From assembly GCA_009885425.1 (NCBI GenBank), contig VFKS01000486.1, forward strand, positions 1 through 10,603: a DNA stretch of 10,603 nt, given 5' to 3'. Of the stretch, positions 1 to 6,070 are shown one piece after another. The notes below the pieces were generated by a model. The model was not told the DNA's origin. It made no database searches and worked only from the letters and a program-made list of their open reading frames with translations. Position 1 is the stretch's first letter; the number at the start of each line of letters is the position of its first letter. Origin of the DNA: Novosphingobium sp. Its GTDB lineage: Bacteria; Pseudomonadota; Alphaproteobacteria; Sphingomonadales; Sphingomonadaceae. Made by a program: the position numbers and the translations under genes.

Positions 1-603
1 GGCGCGCTGGCGCCCGATCTGGTCCTGCTCGACATGACCATGCCCGAGCTTGACGGGCTGGCCGTGGCCCGCGCCCTGACCCGGCAGGACGATGCTCCGG
101 CGGTGATTTTCGTTACCGCGCATGACAATTTCGCAGTCGAAGCCTTTGATCTCGAAGCGGTCGACTATGTCTTGAAGCCAGTCACGCCTGAACGGCTGGA
201 ACGGGCCGTGGCCCGGGCGATCGCGCGGCGCGGTGAGCGCGCTGGCGGTGGTGGGGATTGGCTGAGCGAATTCTGGGTGCCGTATCGCTCCGAACTGCTG
301 CGGATCTCGGCCGAAGATGTCGACCGGATCGACGCCGAGCGTGATTATGTGCGGCTGCATGTTGGGCAAAAGGACGTGGCGAGCCGCTCTTACCTGTTGC
401 TTCAGACCGTCTCTGGGCTCGAAGCGCGGCTCGATCCGGAACGGTTCATCCGGCTCCACCGTTCGACCATCCTGCGGCGTGACCGGATCAGGGGCCTGCG
501 CCATGATGGGTTGGGGGTTTGGTCGGCCGAACTGGAAGACGGCACGCTTGTGCGGATCGGCCGGACCTATCTTTCCAAAGCCAAGGCGATGGCCGGCAGG
601 TAG
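1..603 (+). CDS. LytTR-family response regulator, 5' end cut by window
   Basis: This is a two-component response regulator with an N-terminal receiver domain and a C-terminal LytTR DNA-binding domain (AlgR/LytR type). The reading frame is open from base 1, so the first ~45 residues lie outside the window and 200 residues are visible. In the visible part, Asp11 in LVLLDMTMPELDG is the expected phosphoacceptor, Thr39 in FVTAHD is the switch Thr, and Lys59 in YVLKPV is the conserved receiver Lys. The LytTR domain covers about residues 100-198 and carries the family hallmarks ERDYVRLH and FIRLHRSTILRRDRI. In this family phosphorylation by a membrane histidine kinase promotes binding to direct repeats in promoters. 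The kinase gene is probably just upstream, which is an inference. The target genes cannot be told from the sequence. Confidence 0.93.
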   Translation, partial: GALAPDLVLLDMTMPELDGLAVARALTRQDDAPAVIFVTAHDNFAVEAFDLEAVDYVLKPVTPERLERAVARAIARRGERAGGGGDWLSEFWVPYRSELLRISAEDVDRIDAERDYVRLHVGQKDVASRSYLLLQTVSGLEARLDPERFIRLHRSTILRRDRIRGLRHDGLGVWSAELEDGTLVRIGRTYLSKAKAMAGR

Positions 604-615
604 CTGACCGCAAGT

Positions 616-660
616 AAAAAACGAACCCGGGGCGGGGGGACTGGAGTGCCCCGGGCTCGT
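616..660 (-). terminator. Rho-independent terminator of the UrcA gene
   Basis: CCCGGGGC (626-633) pairs with GCCCCGGG (648-655), extended by ACGA (621-624) with TCGT (657-660) after one mismatch. The loop is 14 nt. On the minus strand the stem is followed by a run of T (complement of A616-A621). It lies 12 bp past the UrcA stop codon. The plus-strand side lacks a T tract, so it probably serves mainly the minus-strand gene. Confidence 0.75.
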
Positions 661-671
661 TCGGCGCTGCC

Positions 672-971
672 TTACCGGGGCAAGGCAGCGGCAACCTGTT
701 GACGAACCTGGGCCTTGCAGCGGCCTTCTTCGATGCGATAGGCGGCGCGGCTGCCGACCAGTGTTGCCGTTTCGCAAACCCGCCGGGCGGCGCCTTCGAC
801 CCGGCGATCAAGCGCGGCCTGTCCAGCCGGGCTCGACAGATTGAGATCGGCGAAGCGCACTTCAGTGGTTTCTGGGGCGTTTCTAGGTGCGGCCGACTGG
901 GCCTGGGCGAGGCCGGCCACGCCGGTCAAAGCAAAGGTGAGGGCGATGGCGGCGGTGAGTGAACGGTTCAT
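672..971 (-). CDS. UrcA family exported protein
   Basis: This 99-aa protein has a clear Sec signal peptide: a basic start (MNRS), a hydrophobic core to about residue 21, and a likely signal peptidase I cut after AQA at residue 24. The mature part carries the pattern typical of UrcA proteins: VRFADLNLSSPAGQAALDRR, followed by two cysteines (Cys66 and Cys85) in an Arg-rich helical region that could form a disulfide. UrcA is a small periplasmic family seen mainly in alphaproteobacteria, and no biochemical function is known to me. The start at 971 is supported by GAAAGG at 981-986, nine bases upstream. The gene stands alone, with its own terminator at 616-660, and is divergent from the 1217-1483 gene. 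Confidence 0.85.
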   Translation of the reverse strand: MNRSLTAAIALTFALTGVAGLAQAQSAAPRNAPETTEVRFADLNLSSPAGQAALDRRVEGAARRVCETATLVGSRAAYRIEEGRCKAQVRQQVAAALPR

Positions 972-1147
972 GGCAGTTTACCTTTCGGGTGGACGGTGCG
1001 GCGCGCGGAGCATGGGGACTGGGCCGTGCGCCTGATCCGGGGATAGCTGGCGCGGGGGCAGGCTCCAGCACTGCTCGACCCCGGCCGCGCTGCGCCGGAC
1101 GAGCGGCGGCAAAACCCGACGAACCGCCAACCAGCACCGCCGAGTGT

Positions 1148-1175
1148 ATTGTATAAATAACACACCTAACCGCAA
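1148..1175 (-). promoter_or_regulatory. Candidate promoter of the UrcA gene in an AT-rich island
   Basis: On the minus strand TTGCGG (1175-1170) and TACAAT (1153-1148) are spaced by 16 bp and face the UrcA gene. This would give a leader of about 170 nt. The element sits in the only AT-rich patch (about 1145-1169) of the 245-bp divergent gap. The plus strand of the same patch contains TATAAA (1152-1157), a possible -10 for the 1217 gene, but without a good -35. The call rests on consensus similarity alone. Confidence 0.35.
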
Positions 1176-1216
1176 TCGGTCTGGCCAAGCGCAGCGACTC
1201 GGCTAAGAGTGGCGCC

Positions 1217-1483
1217 ATGGGCCTGCTGTTCGTCTTTCTGCTGGGGATCGGCAATTTTGCTGCACACAAGGCGGTGCTGCAGAGCAATCATCCGCTGCTG
1301 GGCAGTGTGCCGTGGTTTTTCAGCCTGCTTGGCGGCAAGTTCAGTCTGGCGGTGGAGTTCATCATGCTGCTGGGCTCCCTGCTGATGATCGCTTCGGGTT
1401 CGCTGGTCTGGGCGCTGTTTTACGGGATCTACAGCGCGGTCAATCTGGCTTCGGCCTGGCTGATCCTGTCGGGGCGGATCTGA
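1217..1483 (+). CDS. Small integral membrane protein of unknown function
   Basis: This 88-aa protein is almost entirely hydrophobic. It has one membrane segment at about residues 2-18 and a long hydrophobic stretch at about 43-85, long enough for two more helices (EFIMLLGSLLMIASGSLVWA, then a segment around YGIYSAVNLASAWLIL). A short polar loop with HK and SNH separates them. I recognise no family. The start at 1217 has AAGAG at 1205-1209 with 7-bp spacing. Its TGA stop overlaps the ATG of the metallophosphoesterase by one base (TGATG at 1481-1485), so the two are almost certainly translationally coupled. A link to the phosphoesterase at the membrane is a guess from that coupling only. Confidence 0.75.
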   Translation: MGLLFVFLLGIGNFAAHKAVLQSNHPLLGSVPWFFSLLGGKFSLAVEFIMLLGSLLMIASGSLVWALFYGIYSAVNLASAWLILSGRI

Positions 1484-2226
1484 TGCCTGCGCCGCTGGTG
1501 TTGTTCCACGTCAGTGACCTGCATTTCGGTTACGAGGATCGCGCCGCGCTCGACTGGTTCATGGCCGAGATCTCGCGCGAACGCCCCGCCGCCGTGCTGT
1601 GCACCGGCGATCTGACGATGCGCGGAACCGCGCGCGAATTTGCGCTGGCGCGCGAGTGGCTCGCTCAGTTGCCAGTGCCGGTCACCCTGGAGCCGGGCAA
1701 TCACGACGTACCCTACTACTGGTACCCGCTGGCCCGCATCTTTCATCCCTGGCGGCACTATGATGCGCTGGCCGCTGCGGTGGAGGCGGATCTGGCGTTG
1801 CCCGATCTGGCGGTAGTCCCGCTGCGCACCGTCGCCGCGGCGCAATGGCGGCTTAACTGGTCAAAGGGACGGGTTGCCACCGGCGATCTTGATGCAACGC
1901 TCGGCGATCTGGAGCGGCACCGGGCGTGGCCGCTCAAGCTGGTTACCTGCCACCACCCGCTGGTCGATGCCGATACCGAGGGATCAGGCTCCACGCGCGG
2001 CGGCAAGCGGGCTCTGGCCGCGCTGGCCCGGGCCGGGGCCGATGCGGTGCTGTCAGGCCATGTCCACGATCCGTTCGATCTGATGATAGAGGCCGATGGC
2101 CTGCCAATCCGCCTGATCGGCGCGGGCACCCTCTCGCAGCGGTTGCGTGCGACCCGGCCCAGTTACAACCGGCTGGAATGGACTGCGGACGGCGGGCTGA
2201 AGGTGATCCCCCAGACCTTGGCCTGA
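1483..2226 (+). CDS. Calcineurin-like metallophosphoesterase
   Basis: This 247-aa cytoplasmic protein has the full set of metal-binding motifs of the calcineurin-like phosphoesterase family, in order: DLH (Asp12, His14), GDL (Asp43), GNHD (Asn73, His74), a His pair in TCHHPL (157-158) and GHVH (His193, His195). These residues hold a dinuclear metal centre that hydrolyses phosphoesters. The compact size and the GNHD/GHVH pattern resemble the class of CpdA/Icc cyclic-nucleotide phosphodiesterases, but the substrate cannot be assigned from sequence. I chose ATG 1483 because the frame before it runs through the upstream membrane gene, and because this start overlaps that gene's stop and places the DLH motif at the expected distance from the N-terminus. 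The pair ends at the terminator at 2231-2266. Confidence 0.9.
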   Translation: MPAPLVLFHVSDLHFGYEDRAALDWFMAEISRERPAAVLCTGDLTMRGTAREFALAREWLAQLPVPVTLEPGNHDVPYYWYPLARIFHPWRHYDALAAAVEADLALPDLAVVPLRTVAAAQWRLNWSKGRVATGDLDATLGDLERHRAWPLKLVTCHHPLVDADTEGSGSTRGGKRALAALARAGADAVLSGHVHDPFDLMIEADGLPIRLIGAGTLSQRLRATRPSYNRLEWTADGGLKVIPQTLA

Positions 2227-2230
2227 ACGC

Positions 2231-2266
2231 AAAAGGGCGGCCCGTTTCCGGACCGCCCCTTTGTTT
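2231..2266. terminator. Bidirectional rho-independent terminator
   Basis: The left arm 2232-2244 (AAAGGGCGGCCCG) pairs with 2249-2262 around a TTTC loop, with one bulged base and one mismatch. The plus strand continues as TTTGTTT. The minus strand continues past the arm as CTTTTGCG, after its complementary T-rich arm end. It sits between the convergent stops of the phosphoesterase (2226) and rpsI (2285), so it can serve both transcripts. Confidence 0.8.
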
Positions 2267-2284
2267 GGCAGAGTGCCGCTCGGC

Positions 2285-2806
2285 TTAGCGCTTCGAGAAC
2301 TGGAAGCTCTTACGCGCCTTGGCCTTGCCGTACTTCTTGCGTTCGACCGCACGGCTATCGCGGGTCAGGAACCCGGCAGCCTTGACGACGCCGCGCAGTG
2401 CCGGTTCAAACCGGGTCAGCGCCTGGCTGATGCCGTGCTTGACCGCACCGGCCTGGCCCGAAAGCCCGCCGCCCTTGACGGTCGCGACGACATCGTACTG
2501 ACCAGCGCGGTCGGCAACCTGGAACGGCTGATCGATCACCAGACGCAAGGTCGGGCGAGCGAAGTAGACGTCCTGATCGCGGCCGTTGACCAAGACCTTG
2601 CCCGAACCGGGCTTGATCCAGACGCGGGCCACGGCATCCTTGCGGCGGCCAGTGGCATAGGCGCGGCCCTGCGCGTCGATGATCTTGTCACGCAGCGGCA
2701 TGGTTGGGGCTGCTGGCGCAGCAATCGGGGCCACGGCATCGGCAACGGCATCGCCCATGGCGGCGCCCAGATCGGCGAGATCGGTTACAGTTTCTTCGGA
2801 CATCAT
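2285..2806 (-). CDS. rpsI: 30S ribosomal protein S9 with N-terminal extension
   Basis: Ribosomal protein S9 of the small subunit. Its C-terminal tail reaches the P-site tRNA in known ribosome structures. The family core begins at about residue 50 with [19 protein letters not shown] and continues through the basic tail ending in SFQFSKR, including the invariant-type KR end. The 173-aa length is about 43 residues more than E. coli S9. The extra N-terminal part is Ala/Asp/Val-rich and acidic, like the longer S9 proteins I know from alphaproteobacteria. The start is either ATG 2806, overlapping the rplM stop as ATGA, or the adjacent ATG 2803. AAGGTG just upstream can serve both. It is the second gene of the rplM-rpsI operon and ends before the shared terminator. 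Confidence 0.97.
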   Translation of the reverse strand: MMSEETVTDLADLGAAMGDAVADAVAPIAAPAAPTMPLRDKIIDAQGRAYATGRRKDAVARVWIKPGSGKVLVNGRDQDVYFARPTLRLVIDQPFQVADRAGQYDVVATVKGGGLSGQAGAVKHGISQALTRFEPALRGVVKAAGFLTRDSRAVERKKYGKAKARKSFQFSKR

Positions 2807-3282
2807 GCGCCCACCTTGTTCTTGCGGTTCATGGCAGCAACGTCGAGCGGCTGGGGCTGAGTGCCACCATGCGGATGCTCGGTGCCGGCGTAGAGGTGCA
2901 GGGCGCGCATCTGCGCCCGGCCCAAGGGCCCGCGCGGGACCATGCGTTCCACAGCCTTTTCGAGCACGCGCTCAGGAAAACGGCCGTCGAGCACCTTGTC
3001 GGCGGTCACTTCCTTGATCCCGCCGGCATAGCCGGTGTGCTTGTAATAGGTCTTCTGCTTCAGCTTGTTGCCGGTCAGCTTGACCTTACCTGCGTTGATC
3101 ACGACGACGTGGTCGCCGCAATCGACGTGGGGGGTGAAGCTCGGCTTATGCTTGCCGCGCAGACGATTGGCGATGACCACGGCGAGACGCCCGACCACCA
3201 GTCCATCAGCATCGATCAGATGCCAGTTCTTTTCCACCTCAGCCGGTTTGATCGACCGGGTGACCTTGCTCAGCGCCTTCAT
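2803..3282 (-). CDS. rplM: 50S ribosomal protein L13
   Basis: Ribosomal protein L13, an early assembly protein of the large subunit. The 159-aa sequence shows the family signatures [15 protein letters not shown] (residues ~20-34), [24 protein letters not shown], and the [20 protein letters not shown] segment near residue 120, followed by [12 protein letters not shown]. It is slightly longer than E. coli L13 (142 aa), mainly at both ends. The minus-strand start at 3282 follows AGGGA about 10 bases upstream. The stop overlaps the rpsI start, giving tight coupling. In E. coli L13 represses its own rplM-rpsI operon; a similar control here is possible but not shown. Confidence 0.97.
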   Translation of the reverse strand: MKALSKVTRSIKPAEVEKNWHLIDADGLVVGRLAVVIANRLRGKHKPSFTPHVDCGDHVVVINAGKVKLTGNKLKQKTYYKHTGYAGGIKEVTADKVLDGRFPERVLEKAVERMVPRGPLGRAQMRALHLYAGTEHPHGGTQPQPLDVAAMNRKNKVGA

Positions 3283-3325
3283 GGCCTAAAATTCCCTATA
3301 GCAGTTGCCGCGAATCCGGATGACC

Positions 3326-3346
3326 GGCCCCGCAGGAAAGCGGGCC
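3326..3346 (-). promoter_or_regulatory. GC-rich hairpin in the rplM leader
   Basis: GGCCCCGC (3326-3333) pairs with GCGGGCC (3340-3346) with one bulged C and a 6-nt loop. It lies 44 bp upstream of the rplM start, inside the leader expected from the promoter candidate at 3402-3430. No T run follows on the minus strand, so it is not a terminator. It may be part of a leader structure, and a role in autoregulation is speculative. Confidence 0.35.
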
Positions 3347-3401
3347 AATCGTTCAGTTGGTTGGGAAAGTCAAGTTTTCCGGGCTATTCCGAAGAGGTAA
3401 A

Positions 3402-3430
3402 ATAATACCTTAAAGAAATCAGGCCCCCAA
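3402..3430 (-). promoter_or_regulatory. rplM: Candidate promoter of rplM-rpsI
   Basis: On the minus strand TTGGGG (3430-3425) and TATTAT (3407-3402) are 17 bp apart. The -10 matches the sigma-70 consensus at five of six positions; the -35 matches at three. Transcription would start near 3395 and give a leader of about 110 nt. The -35 overlaps the end of the upstream 246-aa gene. A second -35-like TTGACT at 3373-3368 has no good -10 partner. Confidence 0.4.
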
Positions 3431-4159
3431 TCGGGCAGGATCGACCGCGAAGGTCCAGACCTCGCGTGAGACCCGGGTGGTCCCGGCCAGCCGGGTGGTG
3501 ACCGTACGTTCGATGGCCAAAGGCAACCCGCAAGACATCAGGCCCTGCACAGAAACGCGCACCTCTACCTCGCCTTCGGCGCCGCTCGCGAGAGTTAGCT
3601 TGCGCCGCTCAACCCGGTCACGCGGGCCCGGATTGAACAGGAATACTGGCCAAGCCGTGGCCGCTCCCGAGCTGGCGACCTCGCCGAGTACCACACTGCG
3701 GTCGCGCTTGGCATCAAGCGGGATAGCCGCGGCGGAAATGATCAGATTGCCCTGAGCTATGGCCGCGCGGTTTGCGGCAGGGTCCTGTGCCGACCCAATT
3801 TGGCGCATCATCCCGTTGGCATCGAGCCGCGCTGGAAACAGCCCCCGCTCAACCCGTTTGCGTTCGATCTCAGCCAGACTGGCGAGCGACGGGGGTGCCG
3901 CAACCTCGGCGCCGATCTGCTCGCCATCCAACCGATAGCCGTCACCTTCGGGTGTAAAACGGATTGCAAAACGCCGGGTCACGATAACTTGTTTGCCATC
4001 GGCCATGGTCCGCACCAGCGTCCGGGTCATGATCATTGGCGCTGCTGGCGGCGAAAAGGTCGCAGCGCCCGGTCGCACCGAAGCCGCAGCTTGCGTTATC
4101 CCGATAGCCGCGGGGATCAGCGCCGCAACGCCTGCCAGCAACAGAATCCGCGCTCTCAT
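3419..4159 (-). CDS. Exported protein of unknown function
   Basis: This 246-aa protein starts with a Sec signal peptide (MRAR, then a hydrophobic core LLLAGVAALIPAAIGI), with a likely cut near residues 25-27 (TQAAA/S). The mature part looks like a mixed alpha/beta soluble periplasmic protein: MTRTLVRTMADGKQVIVTRRFAIRF, then an RLDGEQIGAEVAAPPSL segment, and a C-terminal half ending VSREVWTFAVDPARLGA. It has a single cysteine (in GLMSCGLPL), so no internal disulfide. No lipobox or membrane anchor follows the signal peptide. I do not recognise the family. The start is supported by AAAGG at 4167-4171 with 7-bp spacing. It sits between ctaA and rplM on the same strand but with a 268-bp gap on the ctaA side, so it need not share their functions. 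Confidence 0.8.
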   Translation of the reverse strand: MRARILLLAGVAALIPAAIGITQAAASVRPGAATFSPPAAPMIMTRTLVRTMADGKQVIVTRRFAIRFTPEGDGYRLDGEQIGAEVAAPPSLASLAEIERKRVERGLFPARLDANGMMRQIGSAQDPAANRAAIAQGNLIISAAAIPLDAKRDRSVVLGEVASSGAATAWPVFLFNPGPRDRVERRKLTLASGAEGEVEVRVSVQGLMSCGLPLAIERTVTTRLAGTTRVSREVWTFAVDPARLGA

Positions 4160-4427
4160 CGTGCGGCCTTTGACGGGTTGATAGAAACGGGCGAACGATA
4201 GAATTCGCTGACACGCGCAACGGTGCGATCAAGAACCGCGGTGCCGTACTTCAACTCCAACCCCCGCCTCCTTTGTTGTGGCCGCGACCACCAACCAGAT
4301 CAGGCGGGCGCAGAAAGGATCGCCTCCATTGGCGCAGGCAAGCGGCCATTCGTCAAGCATTTCTACGGATAGGACCGGCGCAACGTGCAAACTTGGCAGG
4401 CCTTCAGAGGCCGCATCAGATGGCGCT
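4160..4427. other. Intergenic gap between ctaA and the exported protein gene
   Basis: This 268-bp stretch holds no gene I can support. It contains the RBS of the 246-aa gene at 4167-4171 and a small hairpin, GGCCT (4399-4403) with AGGCC (4408-4412) around TCAG, just past the ctaA stop. The hairpin has only five GC-rich pairs and no T run, so it is a doubtful terminator. A minus-strand frame from 4453 to 4229 (74 codons) overlaps the end of ctaA and has no good RBS. Confidence 0.5.
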
Positions 4428-5489
4428 TTACTGTTTAATGTCAGGCACTTCACGGCCCATCACATGGACCCCCCAAACGGTTGCTGCAAGCAGGACGGCG
4501 CCGGTCAGTTGATGCAATGCGGCCAGCCAGATCGCAGTTCCACTCCACACAGTGGCGATTCCGAGCAAAACCTGGGTCCCAAAGGCACTGTGAATCGCCA
4601 CCGAGGCGCGCCGATCCAGCGAGCGCAAGGCGCGGGCCAGAACCACCAACACGCCGACCACTGCCCAGGCCCACCAGCGGTGGATGAAGTGGACCAGATA
4701 GGGGTCACCGGTGAGCGCGTGCACCACCCCCTGGCTCCAGTCGATCCCGGCGGGGACCAGCTTGCCCTGCATCAATGGCCAGGCATCCCAACTAAGCCAC
4801 CCGCCGCCCGATACCGGTCCGGCACGAAGGCCCGCTACCAAAGCGCCATAGAACAGCTGCAGCGCCAGCGCGGCCAGCGCGAAAGCCCCAAGCCCGGTGA
4901 GCCGCGCTACCCGCTGGCCCTTGGCATGACGCCGCAGATCAAGCGCCGTCCACACCAGCAGCGACAGGGTCAGCAGTGCCAGCGACAGATGGGTCGCAAG
5001 TCGCAGATGGCTGACCTTGATATCGTTGGTCAGGCCGGACTTGACCATCCACCAGCCAACAAAGCCCTGCAATCCGCCCAGCGCCAACAGGCCCAGCAAC
5101 CGGGCGTGATAACCCTGCGGAATTGCCCGCTTGAACCAGAACCAGGCCAGCGGCAGGGCAAAGGCCAGACCGATCACCCGGCCGAGCAAGCGGTGAAACC
5201 ATTCCCAGAAGAATATGACCTTGAACCCGGCCAGCGTCATTCCGGCTGGCCCGTTGACCTCGGTATATTGCGGGATCCGCTGATAGGCCTCAAACGCCGC
5301 CTGCCATTGCGCTTCGGTCAGCGGCGGAATTGTACCGGTAACCGGCTTCCACTCGGTGATCGACAAGCCCGATTCAGTCAGCCGGGTGATCCCGCCGACC
5401 ACCACCATCAACGTGACGATGGCGGCGACGGCGAACAACCAGCGCGCCAGGGCAAGCGGGCGCGGGCGGGCGTTCTGGAGCTGATTCAT
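4428..5489 (-). CDS. ctaA: Heme A synthase, CtaA/COX15 type
   Basis: This 353-aa inner-membrane enzyme oxidises the C8 methyl of heme O to the formyl of heme A, the cofactor of aa3-type cytochrome oxidases. About eight membrane helices are visible. Hallmarks are GGITRLTESGLSITEWKP after helix I, EWFHRLLGR (His99), THLSLAL (His167), HFIHRWWAW (His267, His270) and LHQLTG (His326). These supply the conserved His ligands of the heme sites, and Glu96 corresponds to the conserved acidic residue. Length and motifs fit the alphaproteobacterial/mitochondrial COX15 group. I prefer ATG 5489 because the first helix follows at normal distance. A GTG at 5546 would add 19 non-hydrophobic residues unlike the family. 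Neither start has a strong RBS. Other oxidase genes are not in the window. Confidence 0.95.
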   Translation of the reverse strand: MNQLQNARPRPLALARWLFAVAAIVTLMVVVGGITRLTESGLSITEWKPVTGTIPPLTEAQWQAAFEAYQRIPQYTEVNGPAGMTLAGFKVIFFWEWFHRLLGRVIGLAFALPLAWFWFKRAIPQGYHARLLGLLALGGLQGFVGWWMVKSGLTNDIKVSHLRLATHLSLALLTLSLLVWTALDLRRHAKGQRVARLTGLGAFALAALALQLFYGALVAGLRAGPVSGGGWLSWDAWPLMQGKLVPAGIDWSQGVVHALTGDPYLVHFIHRWWAWAVVGVLVVLARALRSLDRRASVAIHSAFGTQVLLGIATVWSGTAIWLAALHQLTGAVLLAATVWGVHVMGREVPDIKQ

Positions 5490-5669
5490 GACCGGCGCTC
5501 TGCTGCCAAGCTGTGCAAAGTGCAAGCGTGAACCGACCGACTGCACCTAGAGACAGGACCCATCGAACAAGACATTCTTCGTCGCGTGGGGCTTCTAGAT
5601 CCTCACATCGAAGGCGCGATCAGCGGGTTCTGACCCTGAGCACTTGCGGAATGATACACCATCACATAC

Positions 5670-6053
5670 ATGGGCCAGGCAATGCGCGATGCCATGATCC
5701 TGATTCGCAACCGGCTCGACCGGGTTGGTGTGCTCCTGTCCGGGCTGTGCGCGCTGCATTGCATCGCCGGTTTGCTGCTGGTTGCAGGTCTTGGGCTGGG
5801 CGGAGAAGTGCTGTTCGCCCCTGAAATCCACCGCGTCGGCCTCGCCCTGGCGATTGTGGTCGGCGGCATTACGCTGGTGCTGGGTGTAGTTCGCCACGGC
5901 GATCCGCGGCCGTTGCAGATCGGCGCTGCCGGGCTTGGTCTGATGATCGTTGCGCTGGTGGTGGGCCACGGCTCGGCCGAAGCCTCTCTGACCATTGGCG
6001 GCGTCACTTTGCTGGCCTGGGCGCACCTGCGCAACTTGCGTCACTCCATGTGA
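5670..6053 (+). CDS. MerC-domain membrane protein
   Basis: This 127-aa protein has four predicted membrane helices (about residues 19-41, 56-74, 83-100, 105-118). The first helix carries the Cys/His cluster CALHC (Cys27, His30, Cys31) within the [12 protein letters not shown] segment typical of the MerC domain. MerC proteins of mercury operons move Hg(II) across the inner membrane. Chromosomal relatives without merA or merT, as here, have no settled substrate. No mercury resistance gene is nearby. The stop TGA (6051-6053) overlaps the earliest possible GTG start of the thiS-thiG gene, suggesting an operon. The start is uncertain: ATG 5670, 5682 and 5694 are all in frame and none has a clear RBS; all keep the first helix. 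Confidence 0.8.
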   Translation: MGQAMRDAMILIRNRLDRVGVLLSGLCALHCIAGLLLVAGLGLGGEVLFAPEIHRVGLALAIVVGGITLVLGVVRHGDPRPLQIGAAGLGLMIVALVVGHGSAEASLTIGGVTLLAWAHLRNLRHSM

Positions 6054-6070
6054 TTGCTATGGGCGAGGGT

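Noticed and set aside
2261..3405. Long plus-strand frames opposite rpsI and rplM
   Set aside because: Both are antisense to certain ribosomal protein genes and have no recognisable features.
3391..3411. AGGTA/TACCT hairpin downstream of the 246-aa gene as a terminator
   Set aside because: The stem has only five base pairs and is not followed by a T run on the minus strand. It overlaps the better-supported rplM -10 element.
4229..4453. Minus-strand 74-codon frame past the end of ctaA
   Set aside because: It overlaps the ctaA 3' end in another frame, has no convincing RBS, and its second half loses the GC-rich third-position pattern. A short internal start at 4363 gives a 44-aa hydrophobic peptide, but nothing else supports it.
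5513..5526. Tandem heptamer GTGCAAA GTGCAAG upstream of ctaA
   Set aside because: There are only two imperfect copies, with no known motif or promoter context; likely chance.
4278..5531. Long plus-strand frame of 417 codons opposite ctaA
   Set aside because: It is the antisense shadow of ctaA: composition rich in Gln, Pro and Arg, no domain, while the minus strand encodes an unmistakable heme A synthase.
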